The position numbers were made by a program, and so were the translations under genes. The notes under the pieces are model-generated. The model ran no database searches, was not told where the DNA came from, and worked only from the letters and a program-made list of their open reading frames with translations. DNA of 22,847 bases from positions 376,017-398,863 of the forward strand of contig BFEA01000642.1 of NCBI GenBank assembly GCA_003427395.1. Reading direction: 5' to 3'. Positions 8,600 to 17,743 of the stretch are shown here, one piece after another. This DNA comes from Chara braunii (Eukaryota > Streptophyta > Charophyceae > Charales > Characeae). Within the stretch, counting starts at the first letter, position 1, and the number at the start of each line of letters is the position of its first letter.

Positions 8600-8760
8600 C
8601 GAGTCTGAGTTCTAATCTGAATACCGTTCAGAGCACTGAGTCTGAGTTCCGATCTGAATACCGTTCAGAGCACTGAGTCCGAGTTCCAATCTGTATACCG
8701 TTCAAAGCACTGAGTCTGAGTTCCGATCTGAATACCATTTAGAGCATCGAGTCTGAGTTT
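8600..8760. repeat. 37-bp minisatellite, ~4.3 units
   Basis: GAGTCTGAG (or GAGTCCGAG) begins each unit at 8601, 8638, 8675, 8712 and 8749, an exact 37-base spacing. The first units are nearly identical and the last diverges. ATACCGTTCAGAGCA follows in each full unit with few changes. Confidence 0.9.
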
Positions 8761-8806
8761 CAGTAATCCGAGTGCCTTTTTCGAACACTGTCTGATTGTT
8801 TTCTTT

Positions 8807-9130
8807 TTACTGTTCAACCTTTGTCCTTGCCTGCTCGACCGTTTCTAACCATGAGCAGGTGTTGTGCGGTTTCCCATCCAACCCACAAAAATAGATAGTA
8901 TACTCAATAACACTCCGCCCTCTCGCTAAACCCAATGCATGTTCTCTCATCATCTCGATTTAGGATTGTGAGACTCCGGTAACACCCTCTTCCCAGACTT
9001 CTGTTTTGCTTCGATGTAGCGAATAGGTAACTCTCAAAGTGCCACCCTCAGTCTCTCTGTTGGGACTCATTACATCAGCCCTCGAAAACAAGAAAGAAGT
9101 TCGCTTCCATTTTGCCGACAGCCAGTGGGG
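8807..9130 (-). pseudogene. Possible decayed reading frame with one internal stop
   Basis: One minus-strand frame stays open for 56 codons (9130-8963), meets a single TAA (8960-8962), then stays open for another 50 codons to a TAA at 8807-8809. The residues read like protein, for example GGTLRVTYSLHR before the stop and GLDGKPHNTCSWLETVEQ after it. Internal ATGs are at 9068-9070 and 8951-8953. Codon bias is weaker than in the 7401-8045 gene (GAG and GAA about equal). It could be a decayed gene, exons of the downstream gene or chance. The second half faintly resembles a chromodomain tail, too weakly to name. Confidence 0.3.
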
Positions 9131-11671
9131 TTAACGAGGTATTTTTCATTTGTGACTAGAGCACTTAACATATATGGCCGGGAGGGGCGACTGACAACCG
9201 GTCTGATTCACATAGTGTTCCGATACAGGATACCTTTCATGGGCCCTTAATGATCTGATCAGCCAATCCTCCCTTTTGTCGGGCTAGATAGAACAGGAGG
9301 AATCGGGATGTAACGACAACACTCCATTAATTTACGCGGTCTGCGATAGTTGAGCACTTTTCATGGAGTTTGATTTGCTCTTAATCTTGCCTGGAATATG
9401 TTTATATTGGTCTGGTCCCGTTAGCTCAAGACCGTATCTATCGGCTGACGTCCTGATTATTTTGTCTGCGCTGTTCTAAATAGTGCACCATGAGCACGCC
9501 AATCTCACTTCTTTAATCCGACTGTTCACGATATCTCAGGTGACTCATCTCATTGCTTTGTCCGTTCGGCCTTCCTCCCCGCATTGAAGTCCCTTACTTA
9601 TGCATAATGTCATTACCTCCAGTTCTAGTCTAGATGTCTCAAGTAACCCTGGTATTGGTACAAGCGGTTGAAGATTCTCAGTCTGTTCATCAAATTGGTG
9701 CACTTAACTTTATCACGTTCCCTGGCCAGGGTTGAGTACCTATCCTTTAGCTGCGTTTCAGACACGTAATGGTAGAGAGCACATTATTCTCTCTTCAGCC
9801 AAGTATTCAGCGATCAACCTTGTCCAGGGTCACTATCCGACAAGAGCTTCAGTATATATCAGCCAAATAAAGAGAAGATGTTGACAAAGGCCGAACTTTG
9901 ATCAAATCAGGCCTGAGTAACCCTCATTAAAGAGGTTCGGGACTCACACAGGCCACTTCGTTCCTTCCGCTTAGATCAGCAAGGAAAGGCGAGGCAGCAA
10001 TTAGTCCCCATCCAGGAGGTATTTGGCCAGCAGATAGGCAATCCTTTTTAAAATCCCTTGTTTCTTTTCCATCAAATAAAAGACCTTACTGTTTTCATGG
10101 GACTCAACAAGAGGGTGAGTGGAGCAAAACTATCGTGCTTTGGTTTATTCACTTTTTGCAGATAACTGACTTCTCTCACCACTCACTAGCATGCTCATAC
10201 TCGTCCGCGCCCAGAGGCTGCGTGACGAGCCTCAACCAACAGTGGGTAATAGATATCAAGGTCAGCAGTTAACACGTGCAAGAAGGCTTTGCTTCAGTTC
10301 GTCTCAAGATCAATAGAAAGAAAACACTAATTATACTCAAGGTTTATCTGTAGCTATCATACTCATAAAAGTCATTTTTCCAGCAGATTGGGAGCAATGC
10401 CTGAATTAATTTGTTTCTTCATTTATACAAATTACTGGAGTCACTTTGCGAATAAAAGAGGACTCCGACCACTCATGAGGTACATAACTAAGACCTGGCT
10501 GGATATCAGCCCCCTGATAACCCGTCTACGTTTTATCACTAAACTCCACGCTTAATACTCGGAAAACACGACATCTGTCTTTTTGTCCCTAAAGAAAAAA
10601 AGAACCGAAGACGACAAGCCGCAAGCACTACCAGTTCTTTGCAGTAAGTCTCACTTGTACACGGTAAAGTGACAAGCAGCGGGATACGGGTGCGATACGG
10701 CTCTCGCCAACAGTCTTCCCCAAAATAAAGGGGTATCATGCCAGTAAAGTCGCGCTTGCAAAATGAAACCCGTTATGTATCAGAGGGTGATAGAGCCAAG
10801 ACGATTAACTCTCACTATACATAATCTCTCAAAGAAGTTCCAACCAATCAGGTGCTCGATACTGCACTACGCCATTCAGACCTCAACCAACAAGTCTACA
10901 CCTAACCCGAGTTCAGAGTTCATTCTTTTATGAACTTCTTTTTGTACCACCAGTGTTTTTTGGGCTGGCGAGGGTCATTGAGGCTTTACACTACCCACTG
11001 CTATCGATCAAGCCTTTCCATTTCCCTGTTATGTTTTGATCACCCCAAGGCTCACACACGATCAGTTGACGATCACCTTGAAGTCTCTCTAGTCGGATCT
11101 TGAAATCCCTTAGGAGCCGGTCGTCAGCAGAAGAAAACACCCCATCCCTTACCCTCTGTATACTCACGTCTCCCTTTATTACCTCCCTTCCGTGGCGCTC
11201 TGGATGAAAATCGGTACACTGGAATTGGCGTCAACCTTGGAGTTCAACCGTGCCTCGCATGTACCATACCTCTATTCGCCACCCTGCCCCTTTTACTCCC
11301 TCTCTCATTCGCCCGTGAGCCTCGGCTAAGTGTCTACTGCAACCATCTCTACATCCACAGTAGAGGGTAGTTAAACACATGGAGAGCAGTGAGTGTAAAC
11401 TCTCTTGTCACGCACCCTTGTTGTCGCCTACTGCAGACTCTCTCTTCTGGAGGACCCGTGCGTGAAAACTCTCTCTCTCTCTCGCGTCGGTCCTCTAGAT
11501 GATCGCCACATGTAGATCGCGCATATCAGTCACCGCTTTACGCTTTGTGCCGCTTTCCACGAGCCCTCTTTTGTTTCGCACTCCCCTGCCAAATGCCATA
11601 AGCTCGCGCGACACGCGCGTCGTTGCTCCCCGCTTGACATCAAGGTACAAGGGATAGAAGTCGTTGTCGGG
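9131..11671. other. Spacer without a confident gene
   Basis: No long reading frame and no repeat shared with the rest of the window. Short open minus-strand blocks with protein-like composition lie at 10195-10293, 10406-10525 and 10539-10739 (the last starts with a true ATG and has 66 codons). Each is within chance length for this composition. The block at 10195-10293 runs into GTATGAG on the minus strand, a plausible splice donor. CT-rich low-complexity sequence occurs at 11469-11484. Decayed spliced gene sequence is possible but not shown. Confidence 0.4.
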
Positions 11672-11697
11672 AAAAAAAAAAAAAAAAAAAAAAAAAA
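11672..11697 (+). repeat. Poly(A) run of 26
   Basis: 26 uninterrupted A, then GAATAAAA. It may be the 3' tail of a retroposed sequence on the plus strand or simple sequence. No matching target-site duplication was found by eye. Confidence 0.9.
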
Positions 11698-11708
11698 GAA
11701 TAAAACGT

Positions 11709-11757
11709 CAAGTTTAAACTTGTCTCTGTATGGGGAAATCCGGTGACCTCAGGTCAC
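11709..11757. other. Two perfect palindromes after the poly(A) run
   Basis: CAAGTTTAAACTTG (11709-11722) is a perfect 14-nt palindrome. GTGACCTCAGGTCAC (11743-11757) is two exact 7-nt arms around one base. They lie 20 bases apart. Confidence 0.8.
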
Positions 11758-11798
11758 TGTGATGCTATGGTCTCCTTTCCAATTTTGAATAGCCACCA

Positions 11799-11861
11799 TT
11801 ATCATTATTATTATTCTTCTTGTTATTGATATTATTATTATTATTATTATTGTTATTACTT
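11799..11861. repeat. (TTA)n-rich microsatellite 1
   Basis: Imperfect TTA/ATT trinucleotides with TTCTTCTTG and TTGTTATTGATA interruptions. Confidence 0.9.
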
Positions 11862-12208
11862 AATTTATGTATTTTCAGTTTGCCGCCTGTAGATCTATCA
11901 TTTCGCAGGGAAAGCCGCTGATTTGGATTTTCGGATTGCAACTGCGGTTTTATGGTCTGGGGCTTTACCTACCGCTTTTTATGTCGCTTGTACCAGAACT
12001 ATTCGTCCGAACCTCGCGGTGGGACCCCGATGGCCAGGATAAGAGGCAGATACAATGAGGAGTAAAAGGAGGAAAAATAGTAACAGAAAGAAAAGGAACA
12101 GAGAAGGTTGAAAGTCGGGTGCTAGGCTTGTGCGTGAATGTGGGTCGTTGTTCAGGCAAGGGTGTTGCGCGGAGAAATTATGGGACGCCACCCTTTCCTT
12201 TTCGGCGA

Positions 12209-12246
12209 TTAATATTATTATTCTTATTATTATTGTTATTATTACT
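12209..12246. repeat. (TTA)n-rich microsatellite 2
   Basis: A second imperfect TTA tract. Flanks right of both tracts share short words (ATTACTT, TTTTCAG, CGGATT), hinting that the ~400-base interval 11799-12246 involves a degenerate duplication. Confidence 0.85.
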
Positions 12247-12382
12247 TCACCAGTTTTCAGGCGCGGCCTTCTTTTTCTCAGTTTCTGTCATATCATGGGG
12301 AGGCCAACGGTTCGGATTTTGATCTGTAGTCCTAGTTGGCCAGCCCCACTTATTTAGTCTGAAAGTGAGCGCCGATTGACTG

Positions 12383-12419
12383 CCGCGCGGTTAGGCCCCA
12401 AAAGAGGGGCGACCCGCGG
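12383..12419 (+). other. Strong leader hairpin
   Basis: Three stacked helices: CCGCG/CGCGG, GGT/ACC and GCCCC/GGGGC, closing the loop AAAAGA (12400-12405). A single C bulge and a small internal loop (TAG/G) separate them. CTTACCA / TGGTAAG follows at about 12471-12506. These structures lie about 500 bases before the ATG at 12911, where a long structured 5' leader would be expected. Confidence 0.6.
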
Positions 12420-12910
12420 CCCCATCGGTAGGAGGTTCGTCACCCCCTATAAGAGGTCATGACCCCCCTCCTTACCATCCGACATGGGTACCAATGGTGG
12501 TAAGCCAGACTGTGGGTTTTAGAGGAGGGCAAGCGCCCACAAGTAACCCATTATGGGACCACTGTGTCTAGCCTGCGGAGATGAGTTTGACCGTTGGTCT
12601 CTCGTATTTCTTTTTTTGCGGAGTTGTTTTAGGAGTTATAGAAACTAGAGTGTTGAAGTTTGAGAAGTGTTCGGGGCTCTCGTTCAGAACACAGGGTGAC
12701 GACCTCTAAAAGAGAGAAGAGTTTAGTTGTACTCATGCTAGTCGCAGAGTATTTCAACTCCACTAGCGTTGTGGGCCTGAGACAAGGGAAAGAGCGGAGC
12801 TCCGGGGCCTGTAAGGGGCTGTCTCTGTGCGAGTGCCTGGAGACTAAGTTCTTGGCTTTTTCGAGTGACTATGGCATTGCATGGGTACATGCCCGGGTAC
12901 AGGTACCACC

Positions 12911-13393
12911 ATGCCCGTTGGAAGCCCGTGTCCGGGAAAGGGCCCCAGGATTACTGTCATACTCAATTACGACGGTGGAGATGAACTGTTACTGAAGATC
13001 AACGTGGAGGGACCAAGAGAGGGGGAGATGCAGACCAACCCGAAGCTGCAAGACGCGATTTCGGAGGCGAGAGACCGAGCGGAGAGACGTTGTAGACGGG
13101 ACGGAGTGACGACAAGGCTACGGATAATGGTGGCTTACCACGAGACTGAGACCTCGATGGACACAACGGACCTGGAACAGGTCGACCAGGATAGAGACCC
13201 GGGAGGGGAAAGTGAGATGAGTGACGCAGACCGGGAGACGAATCTCAGATCCTGGAATACACCAGGTGAGATCCAGAGGCATCACCGAGCCGTGAAGCCG
13301 GTGGAGCGCGGATCCGAGGCCAGCTCTCGGCAATTGGCGCCCAGAGGCCGTGGGACGGAGGAGAGGCAGAACAGGGGGAAAGGGCGTGAGTGA
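12911..13393 (+). CDS. Unrecognised 160-residue reading frame, possible retroelement ORF1 or first exon
   Basis: I do not recognise the product. An in-frame ATG at 12881 would add 10 residues. I prefer 12911 because it sits in a strong initiation context (ACCACC-ATG-C). Residues 12-34 alternate hydrophobic and polar as in a beta hairpin (ITVILNYDGGDELLLKINVE). Residues 45-64 look helical and basic and 66-77 are again strand-like (VTTRLRIMVAY). From about residue 80 the chain is hydrophilic and low-complexity, rich in Asp, Glu and Arg, ending basic. The structured leader, the nearby poly(A) and TTA tracts and the truncation against copy B suggest a retroelement fragment, but no reverse transcriptase is present. 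A GTGAGA donor-like site follows CAG at 13264 and GTGAGT occurs at 13385, so the real protein may be spliced before the low-complexity end. Confidence 0.45.
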   Translation: MPVGSPCPGKGPRITVILNYDGGDELLLKINVEGPREGEMQTNPKLQDAISEARDRAERRCRRDGVTTRLRIMVAYHETETSMDTTDLEQVDQDRDPGGESEMSDADRETNLRSWNTPGEIQRHHRAVKPVERGSEASSRQLAPRGRGTEERQNRGKGRE

Positions 13394-13863
13394 GGGAGGA
13401 GCGTCAAAGGTCAACGAGAGGAGAAGCAGCGCGAGTGACCAGCACACGTTTTCGGTGGATATGGCCGACATCAACCACTATCTCCCATCGCTCAAAGGCG
13501 TCTACTGTCTGCTGAGCCTCGACGAGTTTGAGTGTTATGCCAGAGCGACCTATTTTCGGAATGCTTTCTCTCTTGTTCGGTGCAAGTGCATGAGGGAAGT
13601 GAGTGATCGGGACGCGAGCGGTACAAGGCCGTTAGTGCTCTGCTGTACAACAGGGCGCCGAGCCTGCGTGGACCAACGGAAGCCCTGTGGCGCACCCCTT
13701 TTGCTGAGGGCTATGCCGCCGGGACAGGTCCGCCCTGAGAATAGTCATGGTATCAAATCCATCTACAGCATGAACCGCGCCTGGAGAACAACAAGTCGAG
13801 ACGTGGGACTGGTACTAAGCAAGGATCCGGTACACAAAAGAGGGTCTGGACACCGCGCCCTCT
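13296..13863 (+). pseudogene. Continuation of the 12911 frame in shifted frames
   Basis: Protein-like sequence continues past the TGA at 13391-13393, in other frames. In the +1 frame, open from 13296, it includes FSVDMADINHYLPSLKGVY and DEFECYARATYFRNAF (about 13450-13575). From about 13607 the original frame resumes with ERYKAVSALLYNRAPSLRG and ends at TGA 13736-13738. After that the +1 frame is again the more protein-like, ending at 13863-13865. Both changes sit near GTGAGT sites (13385 and 13599). They could therefore be introns, frameshift decay of a retroelement ORF, or assembly errors. The product is unrecognised. The sequence stops just before copy B begins. Confidence 0.35.
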
Positions 13864-13896
13864 AACAGCGCGCGCCAACAAAAAAAACGGGCTTTC

Positions 13897-13989
13897 ATCC
13901 CCTAATCAAAAACGTAGCATGGTCCAGGTCAGTCGACTAGACCAGCCGCTCACTCAACCAGAAAATCACACGCGCGCCTTAAAACTGCG
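13897..13989 (+). repeat. Left flank of copy B, resembles its right flank
   Basis: This ~90-base block aligns with 21411-21488. Shared words in order are TCATC, CAAAACG, GGTCC(A/G)GG, CAGAAAA, ATCAC, GCGCCTTAA and CTGCG. The block may be a diverged terminal direct repeat of copy B, or the tail of a preceding tandem copy now lost. Confidence 0.45.
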
Positions 13990-14370
13990 TTGTCGGGCGC
14001 ATCGGTCCGGCACCGCACGGGGGCAGTGCGGGACCCTCCCGGCCGCGTCACGCAGGAGTTGGGTTTTTAGAACCCTTCGTCGCAATATACATGGAGCTTC
14101 CGCAAGCCGCTCCGGCCGGGTGCGCCAGCCATACCTCTCGCGAGCCCCTACGATAGGATAGGGCCTACGCGAGACACGACTTACCTACACCTTACGGGAG
14201 CTGTCACCTCCCTTCGGTGGGCGTATCCTCGCTACCCTACCAGTCCTCTGTACGAAAGTTAATCAGCTGCAATCGCAGAGGTGGACGAGCCGAGGGCGAT
14301 TCTCGTTCGCTGTAGCATAGGGGGTACGCACGGTAACACGCCTCTATCGGACCTGCACACGAACCGACAT

Positions 14371-14393
14371 CTTGGGGGGGCTGAGGTCCCAAG
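14371..14393 (+). other. Conserved hairpin CTTGGG/CCCAAG, copy B
   Basis: The same stem as 662-683, with the loop one base longer and one A-to-G change. Stem conserved, loop changed. Confidence 0.5.
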
Positions 14394-14718
14394 CGCGATT
14401 CATCGCCGGTCGACTAGGACGCAACCCACACACCACGCGCTAGCCACTTTACGAACACACATACACACAAAACAACATATATACGAAACGACACAATACC
14501 AACAATGCGACAACGCTCCTAGCCCCTCGGTAGCCAACCCATAACTTTCCAATGTGGAAATCAGATAAGCGTCGCGTGCTGAACTTAGTATAAAACCGCG
14601 CGGACGCAGGACTTACTCATATCGACTTGCAATGCAGGCGCACACAAGCAGTCGCAACGATGGCATACTATGTAGTGCCCATAATCAAGCGGTCCCTCGT
14701 GGATCCGAGTACCGCTTA

Positions 14719-14734
14719 TGACACTCAAGTGTCA
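14719..14734. other. Palindrome TGACACTCAAGTGTCA
   Basis: A 16-nt inverted repeat with a 2-nt centre. It is the counterpart of 1034-1047. A further GACTTGAAGTGTC repeat follows directly. Confidence 0.6.
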
Positions 14735-14764
14735 GACTTGAAGTGTCGTGAGGGCCTAACCCTT

Positions 14765-14796
14765 CATGACATTGCACGGCTGAAGGAATAGTCGTG
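14765..14796 (+). other. Hairpin with GGCTGAAGGAAT loop, copy B
   Basis: CATGAC pairs with GTCGTG (one G-T) across a 20-nt loop sharing ATTG-A-CGGCTGAAGGAAT with copy A's 1517-1535 loop. The stem is unrelated to copy A's CCTCGCGATA stem. Confidence 0.55.
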
Positions 14797-14898
14797 TAGC
14801 CGCCGAGGTACCTCAGGCTCTCGACCTGAGTGTCACGGTAGGCAAATCAAATAGGCTTCGCGCGAGGGAAAACCCCTCCCCTGCAGAGCCTAGGACTT

Positions 14899-14928
14899 GG
14901 GATGTCCTGGACAAGGACCTCGAATCCC
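14899..14928 (+). other. Nested hairpin, copy B counterpart of 1690-1719
   Basis: GGGAT-GTCCT-GGACA-AGGAC-CTCGA-ATCCC. Both helices are intact. An alternative helix just upstream, AGGAC...GTCCT, is kept in copy A as AGGGC...GTCCT through a G-T pair. Confidence 0.5.
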
Positions 14929-15489
14929 GGCCCAGGACCAAATGTCCGACTAAGAAAATCATCAAAAAGCAAGAGACAAGAATAAAAAGAGAGACCTCCC
15001 CTAAACTCCTCAGTCTCAGCTTCTAAGTAGGGCTCTAATGTGGGGCTCTTCAATCTATGCAAGCATTCATCCCAAGTATACCCATGTATACATATATAAG
15101 GGTGTGGTATGTGACGATCACTTTTCACGGTCTCACTGGGGTTTCTCACAATAATACGTATATGTGTGATCGTAGGTAACCAAATCCCGAATCTGCTTCA
15201 CAGCACATACCTGCCATCGCATCAACGAACCAAATCAACAGCCCACACACTACACGAAGTCAACCCCAACCACCTTCGACACTCATACCCCTCGCTTTAG
15301 CCATGCAAGCCTCAAACCTCCTGTCCAACCAACCTTAATTAAATACTCAGCACCTTTGTTAAATGGCCATGCAATAAAAGTCTGGGTGAAACTTTAATAA
15401 AACAACGAAATCACTAGGGCTAAAGTCTTTTAGGTTGAGTGTAGAGGGAGGTTGAAATTGAGTCGTAGACCGACGAATCGACAACCGAC

Positions 15490-15508
15490 CTGTTATCAGT
15501 GATAACAG
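15490..15508 (+). other. Perfect 8-bp hairpin CTGTTATC-AGT-GATAACAG
   Basis: Counterpart of 2281-2297. The next hairpin, GATCC-TTAAA-GGATC (15514-15528), also has a copy A counterpart with a different loop. Confidence 0.55.
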
Positions 15509-15677
15509 TAAGTGATCCTTAAAGGATCAAGCTGAATCTAGCCCTGAACTTAGATCAAATGATCAAAAGAACCTGTAATATATGGCAGACCAATTCCTAA
15601 GCTAAGATCATAAGTGTATGGAGAATACAACTCCACAATACATCCTCATTCAAAACCTCCTTATAAGTTAAACCTAA

Positions 15678-15714
15678 GTCTACTTTTAAGTTAGTGCTTA
15701 AGCGAAAGGTAGAC
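15678..15714 (+). other. 10-bp hairpin, copy B counterpart of 2467-2502
   Basis: GTCTACTTTT pairs with AAAGGTAGAC at all ten positions (one G-T) around a 17-nt loop that itself holds TTAAG / CTTAA. Confidence 0.55.
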
Positions 15715-15789
15715 CAACTCCAAAAATCTCCCATATTCTGGGTGGATCGCTTGAATCTCCTATCAAAATATAATCTATCTCCTCTAAAC

Positions 15790-16460
15790 TAAGAAAATTT
15801 TGGCATCGCTTCCCGTAGGAAAAATGTTTTTTCGTTAATTAATATAAGCCGAGATATGAAAGCAGAAATAATATCTAACTCTGGAAAGTCAAATTTTGTC
15901 CAACTCTCTGAATTAGTAGAAATTTGGGCAGTACTCCCTTTCGAAAGCGAGACTTCCCAGATTTATACTAAGTCAGATATGAAAGCAGAATTAATCTCTA
16001 ACTCTGAAAAGTCAAATCCTGTCTAACTCTCTGAATTAGTAGAAATTTGGGCAGCACTCCCTTTAGAAAGGGAGACTTCCCTAATTTATACTAAGTCAGA
16101 TACGAATTCGAATAACAAATTGAGCTTAACTTTTAGACTGAATTTAACTAATTTCTTAATTTTGCAGAAAATTCGGCAGCACTCCCCCTAGAAAAGTGCT
16201 CTCCCAAAATTTATACAAAGCGAGGTCCAGAATTTGAGAATAACTTTGACTTCTCAAAGTCCAATTTTTTTTCTAACTCCCTGAATAAGTAAAAATTTGG
16301 ACAGCACTCTCTCTAGAAAATGAGACTTTCCATATTTATACTAATCCATATATGGAAAAGACGAGCTGAGCTCTGACAAGTCAAAAGTTGACTTACTACT
16401 TGGATTTGTAGAAATTTCGGTAGCGCTTTCCGTAGGAAAAGTAGCTTGCCAAGATTTATA
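15790..16460 (+). repeat. ~124-bp tandem repeat, six units
   Basis: The GCAGCACTCCC-type motif recurs at about 15803, 15928, 16051, 16176, 16301 and 16421 (spacings 120-125). Several units carry a hairpin at this point with different sequence. One is CTCCCTTT-AG-AAAGGGAG (perfect, 16056-16073). Others are CTCCCTTT-CG-AAAGCGAG (one mismatch), a GCACT/AGTGC stem, and CTTTCC-GTA-GGAAA in the last unit. Copy A has three units. Confidence 0.8.
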
Positions 16461-16661
16461 CAAAGCCAAGTATAAGAAAAAATCTCAGAAAATGTAGGAT
16501 TTGACCTAAGTAAAAAAAATGTTATTTACAGAAAATGCAGGAATTAACACTAACTTCTATGACTCTAGCACGTGGCGAGCAACTAGAGAAACTACCTATA
16601 GCAATAAAACCCAAACAAAACTAGTCATCCCATCCAGTCACATGCAAACCAAACCACAAAT

Positions 16662-16676
16662 GTAAGTACTCTCACC
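16662..16676 (+). promoter_or_regulatory. Conserved splice-donor-like 15-mer, copy B
   Basis: Identical to 3086-3100 (GTAAGTACTCTCACC). No exon assignment is possible. Confidence 0.3.
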
Positions 16677-16754
16677 ACCCCAAGTTTATTCCATATAGAT
16701 AGTTCATGAATCTTCAAGTTTTTGAATCCTTATACCCATCTTATATAAGACATA

Positions 16755-17439
16755 GAGCTGGACCATTCGCCATGGAAACAATGCCCAACTTGTCTTCATG
16801 ATATACACGAACAGGTGGCACAACTACTTTTTTCTTCTTTTGGGCAGATGACTAAGCCATTCGCCATGGAAACAATGCCTAGTCGCCCTGAGCTGTTTAA
16901 TATCCAAAGATTTTACTATTTCTCTGACTTTGATAAAAATAAAAGACAAATATGGGTAGGGGACTGAACCATTCACAATAGAAACGATGTTCAACTTGCC
17001 CCAAACTATTTCCATTTATATTCTGCATTTTCTCTTCTCTCTTCTTAATGATATGGCTTAACGCTGGACCATTCACAGTAGAAACAATGCCCAGCTGTCA
17101 GTTCACATTAAAATATACATAAAGTACTTTCCTTTATACTTAGTTTAATTTATGTGCGTGGTTTTCAGGCTAAACCATTCACCATGGAAACAATGCTTAG
17201 CCTTAGACAAAAAATCCTCCCTCATAATAAACAAGAATTTAAACCCCTTCAATCAGACAACCCCCAGAGTTAACTAGAGCAACCAGGCCATTCACCGTGG
17301 AAACAATGCCTGGTCCCCCAGAAAACAACTAAATAAACATAGCAACCATGTCATTCACCATGGAAACAATGCCTGGTCCTTCAGAAAATAGTCAAATAAA
17401 CACAGCCCTGAGCCATTCACCATGGAAACAATGCTCAGG
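16755..17439 (+). repeat. Array of eight hairpins, conserved loop CATTCACCATGGAAACAAT
   Basis: The loop recurs eight times with few changes while the stems differ. Arms are: 16755-16763/16783-16791 (7 of 9 paired); 16850-16857/16877-16884 (GACTAAGC/GCCTAGTC, 7 of 8); one near 16962-16996 (TGAAC/GTTCA); 17063-17069/17089-17095 (GCTGGAC/GCCCAGC, 6 of 7); 17167-17175/17195-17203 (AGGCTAAAC/GCTTAGCCT, 8 of 9); 17282-17288/17308-17314 (ACCAGGC/GCCTGGT, perfect); 17345-17351/17371-17377 (ACCATGT/GCCTGGT, 6 of 7 with wobble); 17407-17413/17433-17439 (CCTGAGC/GCTCAGG, perfect). In four units the only mismatch is the same A-C pair, second from the loop. ATT/AAT inside the loop can add three pairs. Spacing is about 95-115 bases, then about 62 for the last units. 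Confidence 0.85.
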
Positions 17440-17565
17440 CTTTGGTTGACCCTTCCAAACGCATGCAAAACTACCTTCCTCCCACCTTCCCCCCAGTTTA
17501 TCCCTTTGTTTGCTTTCAGTCAGAATAAAGAAGGAACTTGAACTTCACTCTCACACATTCTTTCC

Positions 17566-17743
17566 NTTTAGTCTNATTATATCTTGAAGAGAAAGCAAAA
17601 ACCATANGGACAAACTTATGCATANATCAATCATANTGCAGGNAGATAGGCAAACATGGGTAGTAGTGGATTACACAGATANCGATGATTTANCTGAAGG
17701 TTCCCTGCCTCCAGAACCTCGCCTNGGTTCNGGCANAGCTCCN
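17566..17743. other. Cluster of 12 ambiguous bases
   Basis: Single N at 17566, 17575, 17607, 17625, 17636, 17643, 17682, 17693, 17725, 17731, 17736 and 17743. A second cluster lies at 18887, 18910, 18924 and 18932. All fall in copy B. They may mark collapsed copies of the repeat or poor reads. Confidence 0.95.

Noticed and set aside
8807-8960. Chromodomain-like C-terminus of a Ty3/gypsy polyprotein
   Set aside because: Only a loose G-x-HNT-W-like spacing is seen. The aromatic cage residues cannot be placed and no pol motifs are visible upstream on the strand.
12360-12500. HDV-like ribozyme at a LINE 5' end
   Set aside because: The helices form a simple nested hairpin. I could not place the P1-P2-P3 pseudoknot or the catalytic C.
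16755-17439. CRISPR array
   Set aside because: The constant part is a 19-nt loop and not a full repeat, spacing is irregular, no cas genes are present and the sequence is eukaryotic.
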